Notes: generated by a model from the sequence alone, not told the origin. A stretch of DNA of 64,000 nt from Rhizobium sp. PP-CC-3A-592 (GCF_003217095.1 NZ_QJSR01000001.1:1278009-1342008), one strand, 5' to 3'; counted from the first letter of the stretch, positions 21,111 through 31,238 are shown. Numbers and translations are program-made.

Positions 21111-21575
21111 ATGGCATTGGCAGGTTTGCTGCAGCAAGATGCGATATTTCCGACCCTTCGGGTCCAGTCCAAGAAGCAACTGCTTCAGGAACTGGCCATC
21201 AAGGCTTCCAAGCTGACCGGCTTGGCCGAGCGCGAGATCTTCGACGTCATTCTGCAGCGCGAGCGGCTGGGCTCGACGGGCGTCGGTAACGGTATCGCCA
21301 TTCCGCACGGCAAGCTGCCCGGCGTCACCGCCATCGTCGGCATTTTCGCACGGCTGGAAACGCCGGTGGACTTCGAAGCGCTGGACGACCAGCCGGTCGA
21401 TCTCGTCTTCCTGCTGCTCGCCCCGGAAGGTGCTGGTGCCGACCATCTGAAGGCGCTGTCGCGCATTGCCCGCGTGCTGCGCGACCCCGACATGGTCGCC
21501 CGCCTGCGCGGCACCGAGTCCGCCTCGGCCATCTACACCTTCCTCAGCGACGACCAGACCTCCAACGCGGCCTGA
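21111..21575 (+). CDS. ptsN: PTS IIA-like nitrogen-regulatory protein PtsN
   Basis: Terminal acceptor of the nitrogen phosphotransferase relay (PtsP-NPr-PtsN), which in rhizobia affects potassium transport and metabolism. The 154 residues form one IIA(Ntr) domain. The phosphorylated His is residue 66 in GNGIAIPHGKLPGV. It lies 263 bases after hpf. That gap contains no convincing gene. Confidence 0.95.
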   Translation: MALAGLLQQDAIFPTLRVQSKKQLLQELAIKASKLTGLAEREIFDVILQRERLGSTGVGNGIAIPHGKLPGVTAIVGIFARLETPVDFEALDDQPVDLVFLLLAPEGAGADHLKALSRIARVLRDPDMVARLRGTESASAIYTFLSDDQTSNAA

Positions 21576-21683
21576 TCATCGACGCGGCTTGAGCGGATCT
21601 TTTCCGTCAATCCTGCGCGTTGATATCGACAGCGCCCGGCTCCGGGTGAATACTCCCGTTCGACAAACGGGGGACGAGAGCGG

Positions 21684-22463
21684 ATGACGGGAACGGGTTC
21701 GGGACGATTGACGGGCAAGATTGCCCTGATCAGCGGCGGTGCCGGCGGCTGCGGCCTTGCGGCATCGGAGCTTTTTGCTCAGGAGGGCGCGAAGGTCGGC
21801 ATCGTCGATCTGCCGTCGAGCCGCGGTGAAGAGGTTGCCGCGGGCATTCGTGCCGCCGGTGGCGAGGCGATCTTCGCGCCCGCCGATGTTTCCGTCTCGC
21901 GCGACGTGACGGCAGCCGTCAAAGCTGTGGAAGCTGCCTTCGGGGCTATTACCGTCCTCTTCAATCACGCCGGTATTCTGGCCGTCGGGCCGTTTCTCGA
22001 AACGGAAGAGGACGAGTGGGACCGGCTGATGGCCGTCAACGTCCGCTCCATGTTCCTGATGACCAAGGCCGTGCTGCCGGGCATGATCGCGGCCGGCGGC
22101 GGCAGCATCGTCTCGACCTCCTCGATTTCGGCCGTGGCAGCGACGCCGATGGAGGTGCTCTACGACACGACGAAGGGCGCCTGCCACATGTTCGCGCGCG
22201 CCATCGCGGTGGAGTTCCGCGACCGCAATATCCGCTCCAACGCCGTCTGCCCGGGCTTCATCGCCACGGACCATGGCAAGCGCGAACTGGTGGGCCTTGC
22301 CAAATACGGTATCGACGTCTCGGACGCAGCCATCGCCGCGCAACAAGGGCGCCTCTGCGAGCCGATCGAGGTGGCGCGTGCCGCCCTGTTTCTCGCCAGC
22401 GATGAGGCGAGCTTCATCAACGGCACCCACTTGTTCGTCGACAATGGCTTTACCGCCGTCTGA
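21684..22463 (+). CDS. Short-chain dehydrogenase/reductase
   Basis: NAD(P)-dependent oxidoreductase of the classical SDR family, 259 residues. The cofactor site is SGGAGGCG near residue 16, with the NHAGI motif near 91. The catalytic Ser is in VSTSSISAVAA and the YxxxK pair is in LYDTTKGA. Acidic LPSS after the second strand (VGIVDLPSS) suggests NAD preference. It is 11 bases upstream of a sugar-lactone oxidase gene and probably co-transcribed, so a sugar or polyol substrate is likely but unproven. Confidence 0.87.
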   Translation: MTGTGSGRLTGKIALISGGAGGCGLAASELFAQEGAKVGIVDLPSSRGEEVAAGIRAAGGEAIFAPADVSVSRDVTAAVKAVEAAFGAITVLFNHAGILAVGPFLETEEDEWDRLMAVNVRSMFLMTKAVLPGMIAAGGGSIVSTSSISAVAATPMEVLYDTTKGACHMFARAIAVEFRDRNIRSNAVCPGFIATDHGKRELVGLAKYGIDVSDAAIAAQQGRLCEPIEVARAALFLASDEASFINGTHLFVDNGFTAV

Positions 22464-22474
22464 GGGGATCCTTC

Positions 22475-23725
22475 ATGGACACGACGATTTCACGGCAGGC
22501 CGGTGGCCTCTGGCGCAACTGGGTCGGAAACCAGGCCTGCATCGTACGAGCCCGCGGTGCGCCCAGAAGCGAGGCGGACCTGTCGGAGATGGTGCGGGCG
22601 GCAGCGGCCGAGGGGATGGCCGTTCGTTGTGCGGGCTCCGGTCACTCCTTCACGCCCGTGGCGCTCACCAGCGGCCTGCACCTGACGCTATCGGGCATGC
22701 AGGGCGTGACCGGCATCGACCGGACGCGCAAACGGGTTTCCGTTTCGGCGGGGACCACCATCAATGCGCTCGGCAAGGTGCTGAAGGAGAACGGCCTCTC
22801 GCTGATCAACCAAGGCGACATCGACAGCCAGGCGCTGGCCGGCGCCCTGACGACCGGCACGCATGGCACGGGCGCGACGCTCGGCAACATGGCCTCGCAG
22901 ATCGTCGGAATGCGGATCGTCCAGCCGGATGGCAGCATCCTGATCGCGGACGAAAGCAATCCGGATCTGTTGAACGCCGCGCGCGTCTCCATCGGCATGC
23001 TGGGCGTGATCTCGGAGATCACCTTGCAGGCGATGGACAGCTACCGCCTGCATGAGACGCTCTGGCGCTGCAGTTTCGACGAGTGCATGGAGAGCCATGA
23101 CGAGCTCGCGGCCCGCCACCGGCATTTCGGCTTCTTCTGGTGCCCTGTGCCCGAAAGCCGGCACTGCTACTGCCTGCCGGACACCGCCTCGGTCTCGACC
23201 ACGCAAAGCCTCTCCGACGTCTGCGAGATGAAGGTCATCGACATCACGGACGCTGAACCGATGGAGCGGGGGTTCGAAAAGATCGCCTATTCCTCGGAAA
23301 TCTATCCGATCGAATATGTGCCGAACTTTCACGAGCTGGAATATGCCGTGCCCGTACGGCATGGCAAGGAGGCCTGCCGGGCGGTGCGCGAGCTGATGCT
23401 CACCAAGCACCCGACCTGCATCTACCCGATCGAATACCGTTTCACGGCGGGCGATCCCGGCTGGATCAGCCCGTTCTTCGAGCAGGATTCCATCACCCTC
23501 TCCGTCTCCGGCGAGCCGGGCACGGATTACTGGGCGTATCTATCGGATGTCGACGCGATCCTGAGGCAGTTCGGTTCGCGGCCGCATTGGGGAAAGCTGC
23601 ATTTTCTGACGGGTGACGACGTGACGGCGCTCTATCCCCGTGCCGGGGACTTCCGCGCCTTGCGGGAGAAACTCGATCCCGGTGGCGTGTTTCTGAACGA
23701 CCACCTGCGGCAGCTGTTCGGGTAG
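22475..23725 (+). CDS. FAD-dependent aldonolactone oxidase (L-gulono/D-arabinono-lactone oxidase family)
   Basis: 416-residue flavoprotein of the VAO/ALO family. The FAD domain has RCAGSGHSFTP, where His57 is the expected covalent flavin attachment site, and ALTTGTHGTG further on. The ALO domain ends with the HWGK active-site motif (RPHWGKLHFL, about residue 370) and a C-terminal DPGGVFLNDHLRQLF. Relatives oxidise aldonolactones, alditols or xylitol with oxygen or other acceptors. The substrate cannot be assigned. It is paired with the preceding SDR gene; both sit between the rpoN and grpE-hrcA blocks. Confidence 0.87.
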   Translation: MDTTISRQAGGLWRNWVGNQACIVRARGAPRSEADLSEMVRAAAAEGMAVRCAGSGHSFTPVALTSGLHLTLSGMQGVTGIDRTRKRVSVSAGTTINALGKVLKENGLSLINQGDIDSQALAGALTTGTHGTGATLGNMASQIVGMRIVQPDGSILIADESNPDLLNAARVSIGMLGVISEITLQAMDSYRLHETLWRCSFDECMESHDELAARHRHFGFFWCPVPESRHCYCLPDTASVSTTQSLSDVCEMKVIDITDAEPMERGFEKIAYSSEIYPIEYVPNFHELEYAVPVRHGKEACRAVRELMLTKHPTCIYPIEYRFTAGDPGWISPFFEQDSITLSVSGEPGTDYWAYLSDVDAILRQFGSRPHWGKLHFLTGDDVTALYPRAGDFRALREKLDPGGVFLNDHLRQLFG

Positions 23726-23771
23726 ACCAAACAGCGGCAAGGAGGCGCTATCTCGGTAGCGCGGGCAGACC

Positions 23772-23807
23772 GGAAGCCGGAGAGGTTGCTCGCCCTCCCC
23801 GGCCTCC
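23772..23807. terminator. Hairpin between convergent aldonolactone oxidase gene and grpE
   Basis: GGAAGCCGGAGAGG (23772-23785) pairs with CCTCCCCGGCCTCC (23794-23807), with two G-T wobbles and an 8-base loop, midway between two convergent stops. It has no T-run, so it may be a bidirectional stabilising or weak terminating hairpin. Confidence 0.5.
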
Positions 23808-23815
23808 GTCACTGT

Positions 23816-24451
23816 TCAGCTGGCCGAGGCTTCGCCTTCGGCCACGACGACCTTCGGGCCGCCCTTGGCGACGCCGACCATGGCGGGACGCAGGACGCGC
23901 TCGCCGATGGTGAAGCCGGCCTGGACGACCTGGACGACCGTGTTGTGGGGCACGTCCGGGTTCGGGATTTCGAACATGGCCTGATGGAAGTTCGGGTCAA
24001 ACTTCTGGCCTTCGGGCTCCAGCTTGCGAACGCCGTGGCGCTCGAGTGCCGAGAGCATGGACCGCTCGGTCAGCTCGACACCTTCGATCAGGGTGTTGAG
24101 GCCCGCATCGGCGCCGGCCCGCACGTCGGCAGGAATGGCATCCAGCGCACGACGGAGATTGTCGGACACGGCCAGCATGTCGCGGGCAAAGCCTGCGACG
24201 GAGTAGGACTTGGCGTCCTTGACTTCGCGCTCCGTACGACGGCGCAGATTGTCCATGTCGGCAGCGAGCCGCATGTAGCGGTCACGGAAATCGGCCGCTT
24301 CGGCGCGCGCAGCCTCCAGTTCCTCGGCTTCGGCCTGAGACGCCTCATCGGCGTCTTCAAACATGTCGTGCACATCTGCCTCGGCCGGCGTGACGATGTC
24401 TTCCGCCGGCTTGCTGGCTTCGGCACCGTGTTTGTTTGTTTCGTCGGTCAT
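23816..24451 (-). CDS. grpE: Nucleotide exchange factor GrpE
   Basis: Dimeric co-chaperone that releases ADP from DnaK. It has 211 residues: an acidic N-terminal arm, then the long coiled coil (about 55-115, [20 protein letters not shown]), and the beta-wing domain ending in [19 protein letters not shown]. It is downstream of hrcA on the same strand with 117 bases between, the usual rhizobial arrangement. Confidence 0.96.
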   Translation of the reverse strand: MTDETNKHGAEASKPAEDIVTPAEADVHDMFEDADEASQAEAEELEAARAEAADFRDRYMRLAADMDNLRRRTEREVKDAKSYSVAGFARDMLAVSDNLRRALDAIPADVRAGADAGLNTLIEGVELTERSMLSALERHGVRKLEPEGQKFDPNFHQAMFEIPNPDVPHNTVVQVVQAGFTIGERVLRPAMVGVAKGGPKVVVAEGEASAS

Positions 24452-24568
24452 GACGTCTCCGCATTCAGGATCGTTTCAGCAATTTGATGCCGATATCGAG
24501 GTTCGGGCGCCAAAAATCAAGGGTTGTTGCGCCCGATCGCCCGCCGCCCCGGGCATCGTCGGGGTCGG

Positions 24569-25678
24569 CTATCGTGAAAGGCGCGACATGAGCTGTGCCG
24601 TATAGTCCACCATCGGCACGATCCGCGCGTAATTCAGCCGGGTCGGGCCGATGACGCCGACAGCGCCGATGATCCGGTCGTCACCATCCTTATAGGGCGC
24701 GACGATCAGGGACGAGCCGGACAGCGAGAACAGCTTGTTCTCCGATCCGATGAAAATCCGCACGCCCGGCCCCGTCTCCGCAAGACTGAGAAGCTCGATC
24801 ATGCTGTCCTTCTTCTCGAGGTCATCGAACAGCATGCGCAGCCGGTCGATATCCTCCGCGCCGGCAAGCCCTTCGAGCAGATTGGCTCGGCCGCGCACGA
24901 TCAGCTGGGTCGGGCTCTTGTCGTCGGCATCGCCGCCGGACCAGCTGGCAAGGCCACGCTCGACCAGATCCTGCGACAGGACGTCGAGTTCGGTGCGAAC
25001 CGTTTCCTTGACCTTCTGCAGCTGTCCGCGCACCTCGGCGAGCGTCTGGCCGGCCAGATGCGCATTCAGGAAATTCGCCGCTTCCGTCAGCTGCGAACTC
25101 GTGACGCCGGCGGGAAGCTCGATGATGCGGTTTTCCACCTGATCGTGCTCGCCGACCAGCACCGCCAGAGCCTTGGTGGGGGCAAGACGCATGAATTCGA
25201 CATGCTTGAGCACGGGATCGTTCTTCGCCGTGATGACGAGGCCGGCACCGCGCGACATGCCGGACAGGACCTGGCTCGCCACGTTGAACAATTGCTCCAC
25301 CGGCTGGTCCCGGTCGCTCCGCCGCACCTGCCGGTCGATCGAAGCGCGGTCTTCGGCCGAGAGATTGCCGACCTGCATGAAGGCGTCCACGAAGAAGCGC
25401 AGCCCGATCTGCGTCGGCAGGCGCCCGGCGCTGACATGCGGCGAATAGATGAGGCCCAGCTCCTCAAGGTCGCTCATGACGTTGCGCACCGAGGCCGGCG
25501 AAAGCGACATCGGCAGAAGCCGCGACAGGCTGCGAGAGCCCAGCGGCTCGCCGCTGTCCAGATAGCTTTCGACGATGCGGCGGAAGACCTCGCCGGAGCG
25601 CTCATCGAGGGCTGAGAGCCTGTCGCGCATTGCCGATGTCAGCGCCGCCGTGTCGGCGGATCGTTCCTTTTGTACCAT
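24569..25678 (-). CDS. hrcA: Heat-inducible transcription repressor HrcA
   Basis: Represses groESL-type operons by binding CIRCE elements, with activity dependent on GroEL. It has 369 residues from ATG 25678 ([20 protein letters not shown]). The winged helix covers about 20-90 ([40 protein letters not shown]), followed by the HrcA dimerisation domain ending [20 protein letters not shown]. The frame stays open upstream to 26815, but that part is antisense to rph and not real. No CIRCE palindrome was seen in the window, so its targets lie elsewhere. Confidence 0.95.
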   Translation of the reverse strand: MVQKERSADTAALTSAMRDRLSALDERSGEVFRRIVESYLDSGEPLGSRSLSRLLPMSLSPASVRNVMSDLEELGLIYSPHVSAGRLPTQIGLRFFVDAFMQVGNLSAEDRASIDRQVRRSDRDQPVEQLFNVASQVLSGMSRGAGLVITAKNDPVLKHVEFMRLAPTKALAVLVGEHDQVENRIIELPAGVTSSQLTEAANFLNAHLAGQTLAEVRGQLQKVKETVRTELDVLSQDLVERGLASWSGGDADDKSPTQLIVRGRANLLEGLAGAEDIDRLRMLFDDLEKKDSMIELLSLAETGPGVRIFIGSENKLFSLSGSSLIVAPYKDGDDRIIGAVGVIGPTRLNYARIVPMVDYTAQLMSRLSR

Positions 25679-25834
25679 AACCGAAATATAGTGAGAGGCC
25701 GTCGGATCGACAAAGGGAAAATTGGCATTCCGGCACCCCGGAGTGACTTTGACGACCCTATTTCGCTCCTCGTATTTCCTTTGCGCGACAACATAGGCTA
25801 GAAGGCACGCAACCTTAAGACCTAGGAGTCCACG

Positions 25835-26551
25835 ATGCGGCCGTCCGGCAGAAAAACAGATCAGATGCGCAAGGTCACCTTCGAGCGCAACGTCTCCAAG
25901 CATGCCGAAGGCTCCTGCCTGGTAAAATTTGGCGATACGCATGTGCTGTGCACGGCAAGCCTCGAAGAAAAGACGCCGCCATGGCTGCGCAACAGCGGCA
26001 AGGGCTGGGTGACCGCGGAATACGGCATGCTGCCGCGCGCGACCGGCGACCGCATGAAGCGCGAAGCCGCAACCGGCAAGCAGAGTGGCCGCACGCAGGA
26101 AATCCAGCGTCTCATCGGCCGCTCGCTCCGCTCGGTCGTCGATCTGCAGGCGCTCGGCGAACGCCAGATCTCGCTCGATTGCGACGTGATCCAGGCCGAT
26201 GGCGGCACCCGCACGGCGTCCATCACGGGCGCATGGATCGCGCTCCACGACTGCCTGAAGTGGATGGAAGCGCGCAACATGACGAAGGTCGAGCGTGTGC
26301 TGAAGGATCACGTCGCGGCGATTTCCTGTGGCATCTTCGCCGATCAGGCCGTGATCGATCTCGATTATCTCGAAGACAGCGCCGCCGAGACGGATGCAAA
26401 CTTCGTCATGACCGGCTCCGGCGGTATCGTCGAAATTCAGGGCACGGCCGAAGGCAAGCCTTTCTCGGAGGCAGAATTCGCGAGCCTGATGGGTCTGGCG
26501 AAGAACGGCATCTCCGAACTGGTCGCCCTGCAGAAGCAGACGATCGCTTAA
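25835..26551 (+). CDS. rph: Ribonuclease PH
   Basis: Phosphorolytic 3'-5' exoribonuclease that trims tRNA 3' ends. The 238 residues match the family throughout: [19 protein letters not shown] at the start, the [14 protein letters not shown] segment, the phosphate-binding [20 protein letters not shown], and [25 protein letters not shown] before the ATG supports the start. It diverges from hrcA across 156 bases and leads the run rph-VOC-rdgB-hemW. Confidence 0.96.
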   Translation: MRPSGRKTDQMRKVTFERNVSKHAEGSCLVKFGDTHVLCTASLEEKTPPWLRNSGKGWVTAEYGMLPRATGDRMKREAATGKQSGRTQEIQRLIGRSLRSVVDLQALGERQISLDCDVIQADGGTRTASITGAWIALHDCLKWMEARNMTKVERVLKDHVAAISCGIFADQAVIDLDYLEDSAAETDANFVMTGSGGIVEIQGTAEGKPFSEAEFASLMGLAKNGISELVALQKQTIA

Positions 26552-26563
26552 GAACGGAGGCGG

Positions 26564-26992
26564 GTGGTGGCGGGAAAGACGCAGGCTCTCGAAGGCATTC
26601 TCGAAACGGCGCTTTACGCGTCGGATCTGGATGCGGCCGACCGCTTTTACGGCGAGGTGCTCGGACTGGAGCGCATCGCCCGCGTCGATGGTCGTCACCT
26701 GTTCTTTCGTTGCGGACAGGGTGTTCTCCTGATCTTCAACCCGACCGAGACTCTGAAGCCTACGGAGGCCCCTGCTTTGCCTGTCCCGGTGCATGGGACA
26801 ACCGGCCCCGGCCATGCCTGCTTCCGCGTTTCACGCGACAATCTGACATCCCTGCGGGAGAGACTTGCGGCGGATGGCGTGATGATCGAAAGTGAGATCA
26901 CCTGGCCGACGGGCGCGCGATCCTTTTATTTTCGCGACCCGGCCGGCAACAGCCTGGAATGCGCCGAACCGGGCCTCTGGTCCATCGGCTGA
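26564..26992 (+). CDS. Glyoxalase/bleomycin-resistance (VOC) family protein
   Basis: 142-residue single-module vicinal oxygen chelate protein. It has [20 protein letters not shown] at the N terminus and ends with [19 protein letters not shown]. Possible metal ligands are the Glu in the first strand, the His in GPGHACFRV and the Glu in NSLECAE. Enzymes of this type isomerise, cleave or conjugate small molecules; the substrate is unknown. The start is GTG 26564 with CGGAGG just upstream (GTG 26567 also possible), 12 bases after rph, so it is probably co-transcribed. Confidence 0.82.
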   Translation: MVAGKTQALEGILETALYASDLDAADRFYGEVLGLERIARVDGRHLFFRCGQGVLLIFNPTETLKPTEAPALPVPVHGTTGPGHACFRVSRDNLTSLRERLAADGVMIESEITWPTGARSFYFRDPAGNSLECAEPGLWSIG

Positions 26993-27111
26993 ACCGATCT
27001 TCTCCATGCCGTGCGTCAACCGTTCGCTTTCATGCGGATCGGACGACCCATTTACCGACCCACGTTTCCGCGGCGTTTCAACGTCCTCCGGTTCACACTT
27101 CGAGACCCACC

Positions 27112-27759
27112 ATGACACGCACGCTTGACGACAAGACCCTGATCGTCGCCAGCCACAATGCCGGCAAGATCCGCGAAATCCGCGACCTGATCGGCCCGCT
27201 CGGCTTTTCCGCGAAATCCGCCGCCGACCTCAATTTCATCGAGCCCGACGAGACCGGGACGACGTTCGAGGAAAACGCAACCATCAAGGCGCTCGCCTCC
27301 GCACAGGCCTCCGGCCTGCCGGCCCTCTCCGACGATTCCGGACTGGTCGTGGACGCCCTGAACGGCGATCCGGGTGTCTATACCGCAAACTGGGCCGAGA
27401 CGCCCGACGGGACGCGCGACTTTGCCATGGCCATGCATAAGGTGGAAGTCGCCCTGCAGGCGGCCGGCGCGACGGCGCCGGAGACACGCTCCGCCCGCTT
27501 CGTCTCCGTGCTCTGCCTTGCCTGGCCGGACGGGCATGTGGAGCTTTTCCGCGGCGAAGTGGAAGGCACGGTGGTGTGGCCGCCGCGCGGCAGCCAAGGT
27601 TTTGGCTATGATCCGGTCTTCCAGCCGGAAGGCCATGAGCGCACCTTCGGCGAAATGAGTGCCGACGAGAAGCACGGCTGGAGGCCGGGCGATGTCAACG
27701 CCCTTTCCCATCGCGCCCGCGCCTTCAAGGTGTTTGCCGAGACCTGCCTCGGCGCCTGA
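27112..27759 (+). CDS. rdgB: XTP/dITP diphosphatase RdgB (HAM1 family)
   Basis: Hydrolyses non-canonical purine nucleoside triphosphates (XTP, dITP) so they are not built into DNA. It has 215 residues from ATG 27112. The substrate-binding [14 protein letters not shown] is at the N terminus, with the metal site [14 protein letters not shown], then [13 protein letters not shown], and [20 protein letters not shown] near the end. The frame is open further upstream (26959), but that would overlap the VOC gene. It is five bases from hemW. Confidence 0.96.
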   Translation: MTRTLDDKTLIVASHNAGKIREIRDLIGPLGFSAKSAADLNFIEPDETGTTFEENATIKALASAQASGLPALSDDSGLVVDALNGDPGVYTANWAETPDGTRDFAMAMHKVEVALQAAGATAPETRSARFVSVLCLAWPDGHVELFRGEVEGTVVWPPRGSQGFGYDPVFQPEGHERTFGEMSADEKHGWRPGDVNALSHRARAFKVFAETCLGA

Positions 27760-27764
27760 CGGAT

Positions 27765-28940
27765 ATGGCTGACTTCTCCTTCATCGGCGACAAGACGGAC
27801 CCCGGCTTCGGGGTCTATGTCCATTGGCCGTTCTGCGCGGCCAAGTGCCCCTATTGCGACTTCAACAGTCATGTGCGCCATCAGGGCGTCGATCAAGCGC
27901 GCTATGTCTCCGCCTTCCTGAATGAGATGGAGGAAGCGCGCCGGCTGTCGGGCCCGCGCACCGTGACCAGCATCTTCCTCGGCGGCGGTACGCCTTCGTT
28001 GATGGACCCTGCGACGGTCGATGCCATCATGAACGGCATTGCGCGCTTCTGGCATGTACCGGATGGCATCGAGATCACGCTGGAGGCCAATCCTTCCAGC
28101 GTGGAGGCGACGCGGTTTCGTGGTTATCGTGCTGCCGGCGTCAACCGCGTGTCCCTCGGCGTGCAGGCGCTGAACGATCGCGACCTCAAGTTCCTCGGGC
28201 GGCTTCACAATGTGGAGGATGCGCTGAAGGCGATCGGGCTCGCCCGCGATATCTTTCCGCGCATGTCCTTCGACCTGATCTATGCACGGCCGAACCAGAC
28301 CGTCGAGGACTGGGAAGCGGAGCTGAAACAGGCCGTCTCCTATGCCGTCGATCATCTGTCGCTCTACCAGCTGACGATCGAGGAGGGCACGCCCTTCTAT
28401 GGCCTCCACAAGGCAGGCAAGCTCGTCGTGCCCGATGGCGACCAGTCGGCGCTTCTCTACGAGGCGACGCAGGACATTACGGCTGCGATCGGAATGCCGG
28501 CCTACGAGGTTTCCAACCACGCGGTGCCCGGGGCGGAGAGCCGGCATAACCTGACCTATTGGCGCTATGGCGACTATGCAGGCATCGGCCCCGGCGCCCA
28601 TGGCCGGCTGATGATCGGCCGGGAGAAGCTGGCGACAGCGACCGAGCGCAAGCCGGAGACTTGGCTCGACCTCGTCGAGGCCAATGGTCATGGAATGATC
28701 GATCAGGAGGTGCTCGGCTATGACGAGCAGTCCGACGAATTGCTGCTGATGGGCCTGCGCCTCAAGGAAGGCATCGACCTCGTGCGTTGGGAAGCGCTAT
28801 CCGGTCGCGCGCTCGATCCGGAAAAGGAACGCTTCCTGATCGAGCACGGGTTCATCGAGCGGATCGGAAATTCCCGGCTGCGCTGTACCCCCTCCGGCAT
28901 GTTGATCCTCGACGCCGTCGTTGCGGATCTCGCCTGCTGA
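27765..28940 (+). CDS. hemW: Radical SAM heme chaperone HemW
   Basis: Radical SAM protein of the HemN-like family that handles heme for insertion into respiratory proteins. It has 391 residues. The iron-sulfur motif is CAAKCPYC (Cys24, Cys28, Cys31) followed by DFNSHV, typical of HemW. FLGGGTPSLM and SLGVQALNDRDLKFLGR follow, with the C-terminal HemN-like domain last. True HemN (coproporphyrinogen dehydrogenase) differs in its N terminus. It is the last gene of the rph run and is followed by a strong terminator. Confidence 0.93.
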   Translation: MADFSFIGDKTDPGFGVYVHWPFCAAKCPYCDFNSHVRHQGVDQARYVSAFLNEMEEARRLSGPRTVTSIFLGGGTPSLMDPATVDAIMNGIARFWHVPDGIEITLEANPSSVEATRFRGYRAAGVNRVSLGVQALNDRDLKFLGRLHNVEDALKAIGLARDIFPRMSFDLIYARPNQTVEDWEAELKQAVSYAVDHLSLYQLTIEEGTPFYGLHKAGKLVVPDGDQSALLYEATQDITAAIGMPAYEVSNHAVPGAESRHNLTYWRYGDYAGIGPGAHGRLMIGREKLATATERKPETWLDLVEANGHGMIDQEVLGYDEQSDELLLMGLRLKEGIDLVRWEALSGRALDPEKERFLIEHGFIERIGNSRLRCTPSGMLILDAVVADLAC

Positions 28941-28970
28941 AAACGTCAGTGGAGATGTGACCGGCTCTAA

Positions 28971-29016
28971 CATCTGTCAGGTTCATTCTGAACCCGACAG
29001 ATGCTCGTTTTCTTTA
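28971..29016 (+). terminator. Intrinsic terminator after hemW
   Basis: CATCTGTC/GACAGATG outer stem (28971-28978 with 28996-29003) and GGTTC/GAACC inner stem with loop ATTCT, followed by a T-rich tail (CTCGTTTTCTTT, to about 29015). It lies 30 bases after the hemW stop and ends the rph-hemW unit. Confidence 0.85.
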
Positions 29017-29088
29017 ATTTCGTTTGCCTTTTGGGGATAACCGGTTTCCACTTAACCCTGACAAACTCTGAGGCCGGTCACGGGACGA

Positions 29089-30351
29089 TTAGGCCCACTC
29101 GCCGCCGCGCATCACGGGCACCGTCGTGCCATCCTCACGAACACCGTCGATATCGACCTTGTCGGAACCGATCATCCAGTCGATGTGGATGAGGCTGGAA
29201 TTGCCGCCCTGTGCGGCGATCTGCTCCTGGCTGAGGGACGCGCCGTCAAGGAAGCATTTCGAGTAGCACTGGCCGAGCGCGATATGGCACGAAGCGTTCT
29301 CGTCGAAGAGCGTGTTGTAGAACAGGATGCCGCTGGCAGAAATCGGCGAGGAATGCGGCACGAGGGCAACCTCACCCAAACGCCGGGCGCCTTCATCCGT
29401 ATCCAGAACCTTGTTCAGAACCGATTCGCCTTTCGACGCCTTCGCCTCGACGATCCGACCGCCTTCGAAACGAACCTGGATATCGTCGATCAGCGTTCCC
29501 TGATGCGACAGCGGCTTGGTGCTGGAAACATGGCCGTCGACACGCAAGGCATGTGGCGTGGTGAAGACCTCTTCCGTCGGGATATTCGGATTGCAGGTGA
29601 TACCGTTTTTGGCCGTGGATGCGCCGCCGTGCCACTCATGCCCGTCTGCAAGGCCGACCGTCAGATCCGTTCCCGGACCGGTGAAATGGAGCGCCGAGAA
29701 ACGTTCGCCGTTGAGCCAGGTCGAGCGCTTGCGCAGGTTGGCGTTGTGCTCCTTCCAGGCTGCGACCGGATCCTCGACATCGACGCGGGACGCCGCGAAG
29801 ATGGCGTTGGCCAATTTCTCTACTGCCACGTTCTCGGGATCGTTAGGAAACATCTGCCGCGCCCATGACGGATTGGGATAGGAGACGATGTTCCAGTTGA
29901 TATCGAAGTTCGAGATCTTTTCCAGCGCCGGCTTGTAAGCGATGGACATGGCCTTGTTCGCCCGCGCGACCTTCGACGGGTCTTGCGTCGCCAGCATCAT
30001 GGGATTGTCGCCGGAAATCGCCAAGCGCGCCGCGTTGCCGGCATAGGCCTTCGCCATGCCCTCATAGAGCCAGTTGCTGGCGCGGTCGAAGCTCTCGTCC
30101 GGCGCATGTTCGTAGCGCGCGAGCGTGCTTTCCTCATCGGAATAGAACGTCGTGACCAGACCGGCACCGGCGAGGTAAGCGTGCTTGGTGATCAAGCGAA
30201 CCATCGGCAGAGCCGCGATGGGCGCTGTGATCACCAGATCCTGGCCTCGTTCGAGACCAAGGCCGATCTTGACGGCCACCTCGGCCAGTTTCTCGAGTTT
30301 CCGGGCGTCGATCGGCTGGGTGTCTGTCGCAGGTGCTGGCATGTCGAACAT
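29089..30351 (-). CDS. Aminopeptidase, M29 family
   Basis: Metallo-aminopeptidase of the AmpS/PepS/aminopeptidase T family, cytoplasmic, 420 residues. Family segments include EVFTTPHALRVDGHVSSTKP in the middle, the metal-binding region with HIALGQCYSKCF, and HIDWMIGSDKVDIDGV near the C terminus. Relatives release N-terminal residues using cobalt, zinc or magnesium. It has no evident operon partners: hemW converges from one side behind a terminator, and the polysaccharide cluster begins on the other. Confidence 0.92.
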   Translation of the reverse strand: MFDMPAPATDTQPIDARKLEKLAEVAVKIGLGLERGQDLVITAPIAALPMVRLITKHAYLAGAGLVTTFYSDEESTLARYEHAPDESFDRASNWLYEGMAKAYAGNAARLAISGDNPMMLATQDPSKVARANKAMSIAYKPALEKISNFDINWNIVSYPNPSWARQMFPNDPENVAVEKLANAIFAASRVDVEDPVAAWKEHNANLRKRSTWLNGERFSALHFTGPGTDLTVGLADGHEWHGGASTAKNGITCNPNIPTEEVFTTPHALRVDGHVSSTKPLSHQGTLIDDIQVRFEGGRIVEAKASKGESVLNKVLDTDEGARRLGEVALVPHSSPISASGILFYNTLFDENASCHIALGQCYSKCFLDGASLSQEQIAAQGGNSSLIHIDWMIGSDKVDIDGVREDGTTVPVMRGGEWA

Positions 30352-30419
30352 CTTTCACTGGGAAACGAGGTTCGAAGTTAGGGCATGAGAGCAGCTATTT
30401 GAAGAGGGATCTGGCGGGA

Positions 30420-31214
30420 TCAGTGACCTGCGCGGTGGTTGCGAAGAACCCGCTCCAAGGCCAGTCCAAGGATCAGCACGGCCGCCGTCCAGCAACCGAT
30501 ATAGGTCACGGACAGAAGATGGGTCGGATAGGTCGGATAGAAGCCAGTGCGAAACAGCGAAACGAAGTGCATCATCGGATTATAGGCAACGATGTTCCGC
30601 AACTCAGGCGGCATGTATTCGGGAATGAAGAACACGGCGCTCAGGAAAATCTGAACACGCGAAAAGAAGCCCCAAAACAGCTTCCAGGGATGAAACAGGA
30701 ACGTGATGAAGGAATTCACCAGACCGATCCCGAAGGAGAAAACGGTCAGCATCAAAATGCAGACGATGATGGGTGTGAAATCGTAGGGAATTGCAAAGCG
30801 CGATAACCCGAGCGCGTAGATCATCACAAAGCCCAGTCCGAACATCATCGTGAAGGATAGAAACTCCACGAAACTGCGCGCGAGCGAATAATCCAGCGCT
30901 TCGACATAGGGGATACTGGTGACCGACTTCGCCGCCTCCAGCGCCGTCGCTGTCTTGACGCTGATGGTTCGGAAAAACAGAACAGGCAGAATGCCCGTGC
31001 TGATGAACAGAAGCAGACTGTCTCCGATAAGGAGATGCCGGTGCATGAACGTGAAGATCGCCCAGTGGATGATGATAAAAACAATCGCTTCCAGCAGATC
31101 GAAGAGCTGGCCGAAGGCGTGTTTGCTGTTGCGCAGGCGAACTTCACGTATCGTCAATGCACTCACGATACGCAACTGCCGCGAGATCCCGACGGGAATA
31201 ACACCCATGCTCAT
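30420..31214 (-). CDS. kpsM: Capsular polysaccharide ABC transporter permease (KpsM/RkpT type)
   Basis: ABC-2 type inner-membrane permease that would carry finished polysaccharide chains across the inner membrane. It has 264 residues with about six hydrophobic segments, the family start IVSALTIREVRLRNSKHAFG and the late RVQIFLSAVFFIPEYMPPEL and YNPMMHFVSLFRTGFYP segments. The matching ATPase is not adjacent: the only KpsT-type gene is 6.3 kb away on the other strand. It is last in a minus-strand run behind the KpsE-type gene (24 bases between). GGGAG before ATG 31214 supports the start. Confidence 0.88.
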   Translation of the reverse strand: MSMGVIPVGISRQLRIVSALTIREVRLRNSKHAFGQLFDLLEAIVFIIIHWAIFTFMHRHLLIGDSLLLFISTGILPVLFFRTISVKTATALEAAKSVTSIPYVEALDYSLARSFVEFLSFTMMFGLGFVMIYALGLSRFAIPYDFTPIIVCILMLTVFSFGIGLVNSFITFLFHPWKLFWGFFSRVQIFLSAVFFIPEYMPPELRNIVAYNPMMHFVSLFRTGFYPTYPTHLLSVTYIGCWTAAVLILGLALERVLRNHRAGH

Positions 31215-31238
31215 TGGCAGCTCTCCCGTCGCGCCAAA

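Noticed and set aside
25679-26815. Upstream extension of the hrcA frame to 748 codons
   Set aside because: The extra part lies antisense to rph and across the divergent promoter region; HrcA normally begins at the ATG at 25678 and is about 360 residues.
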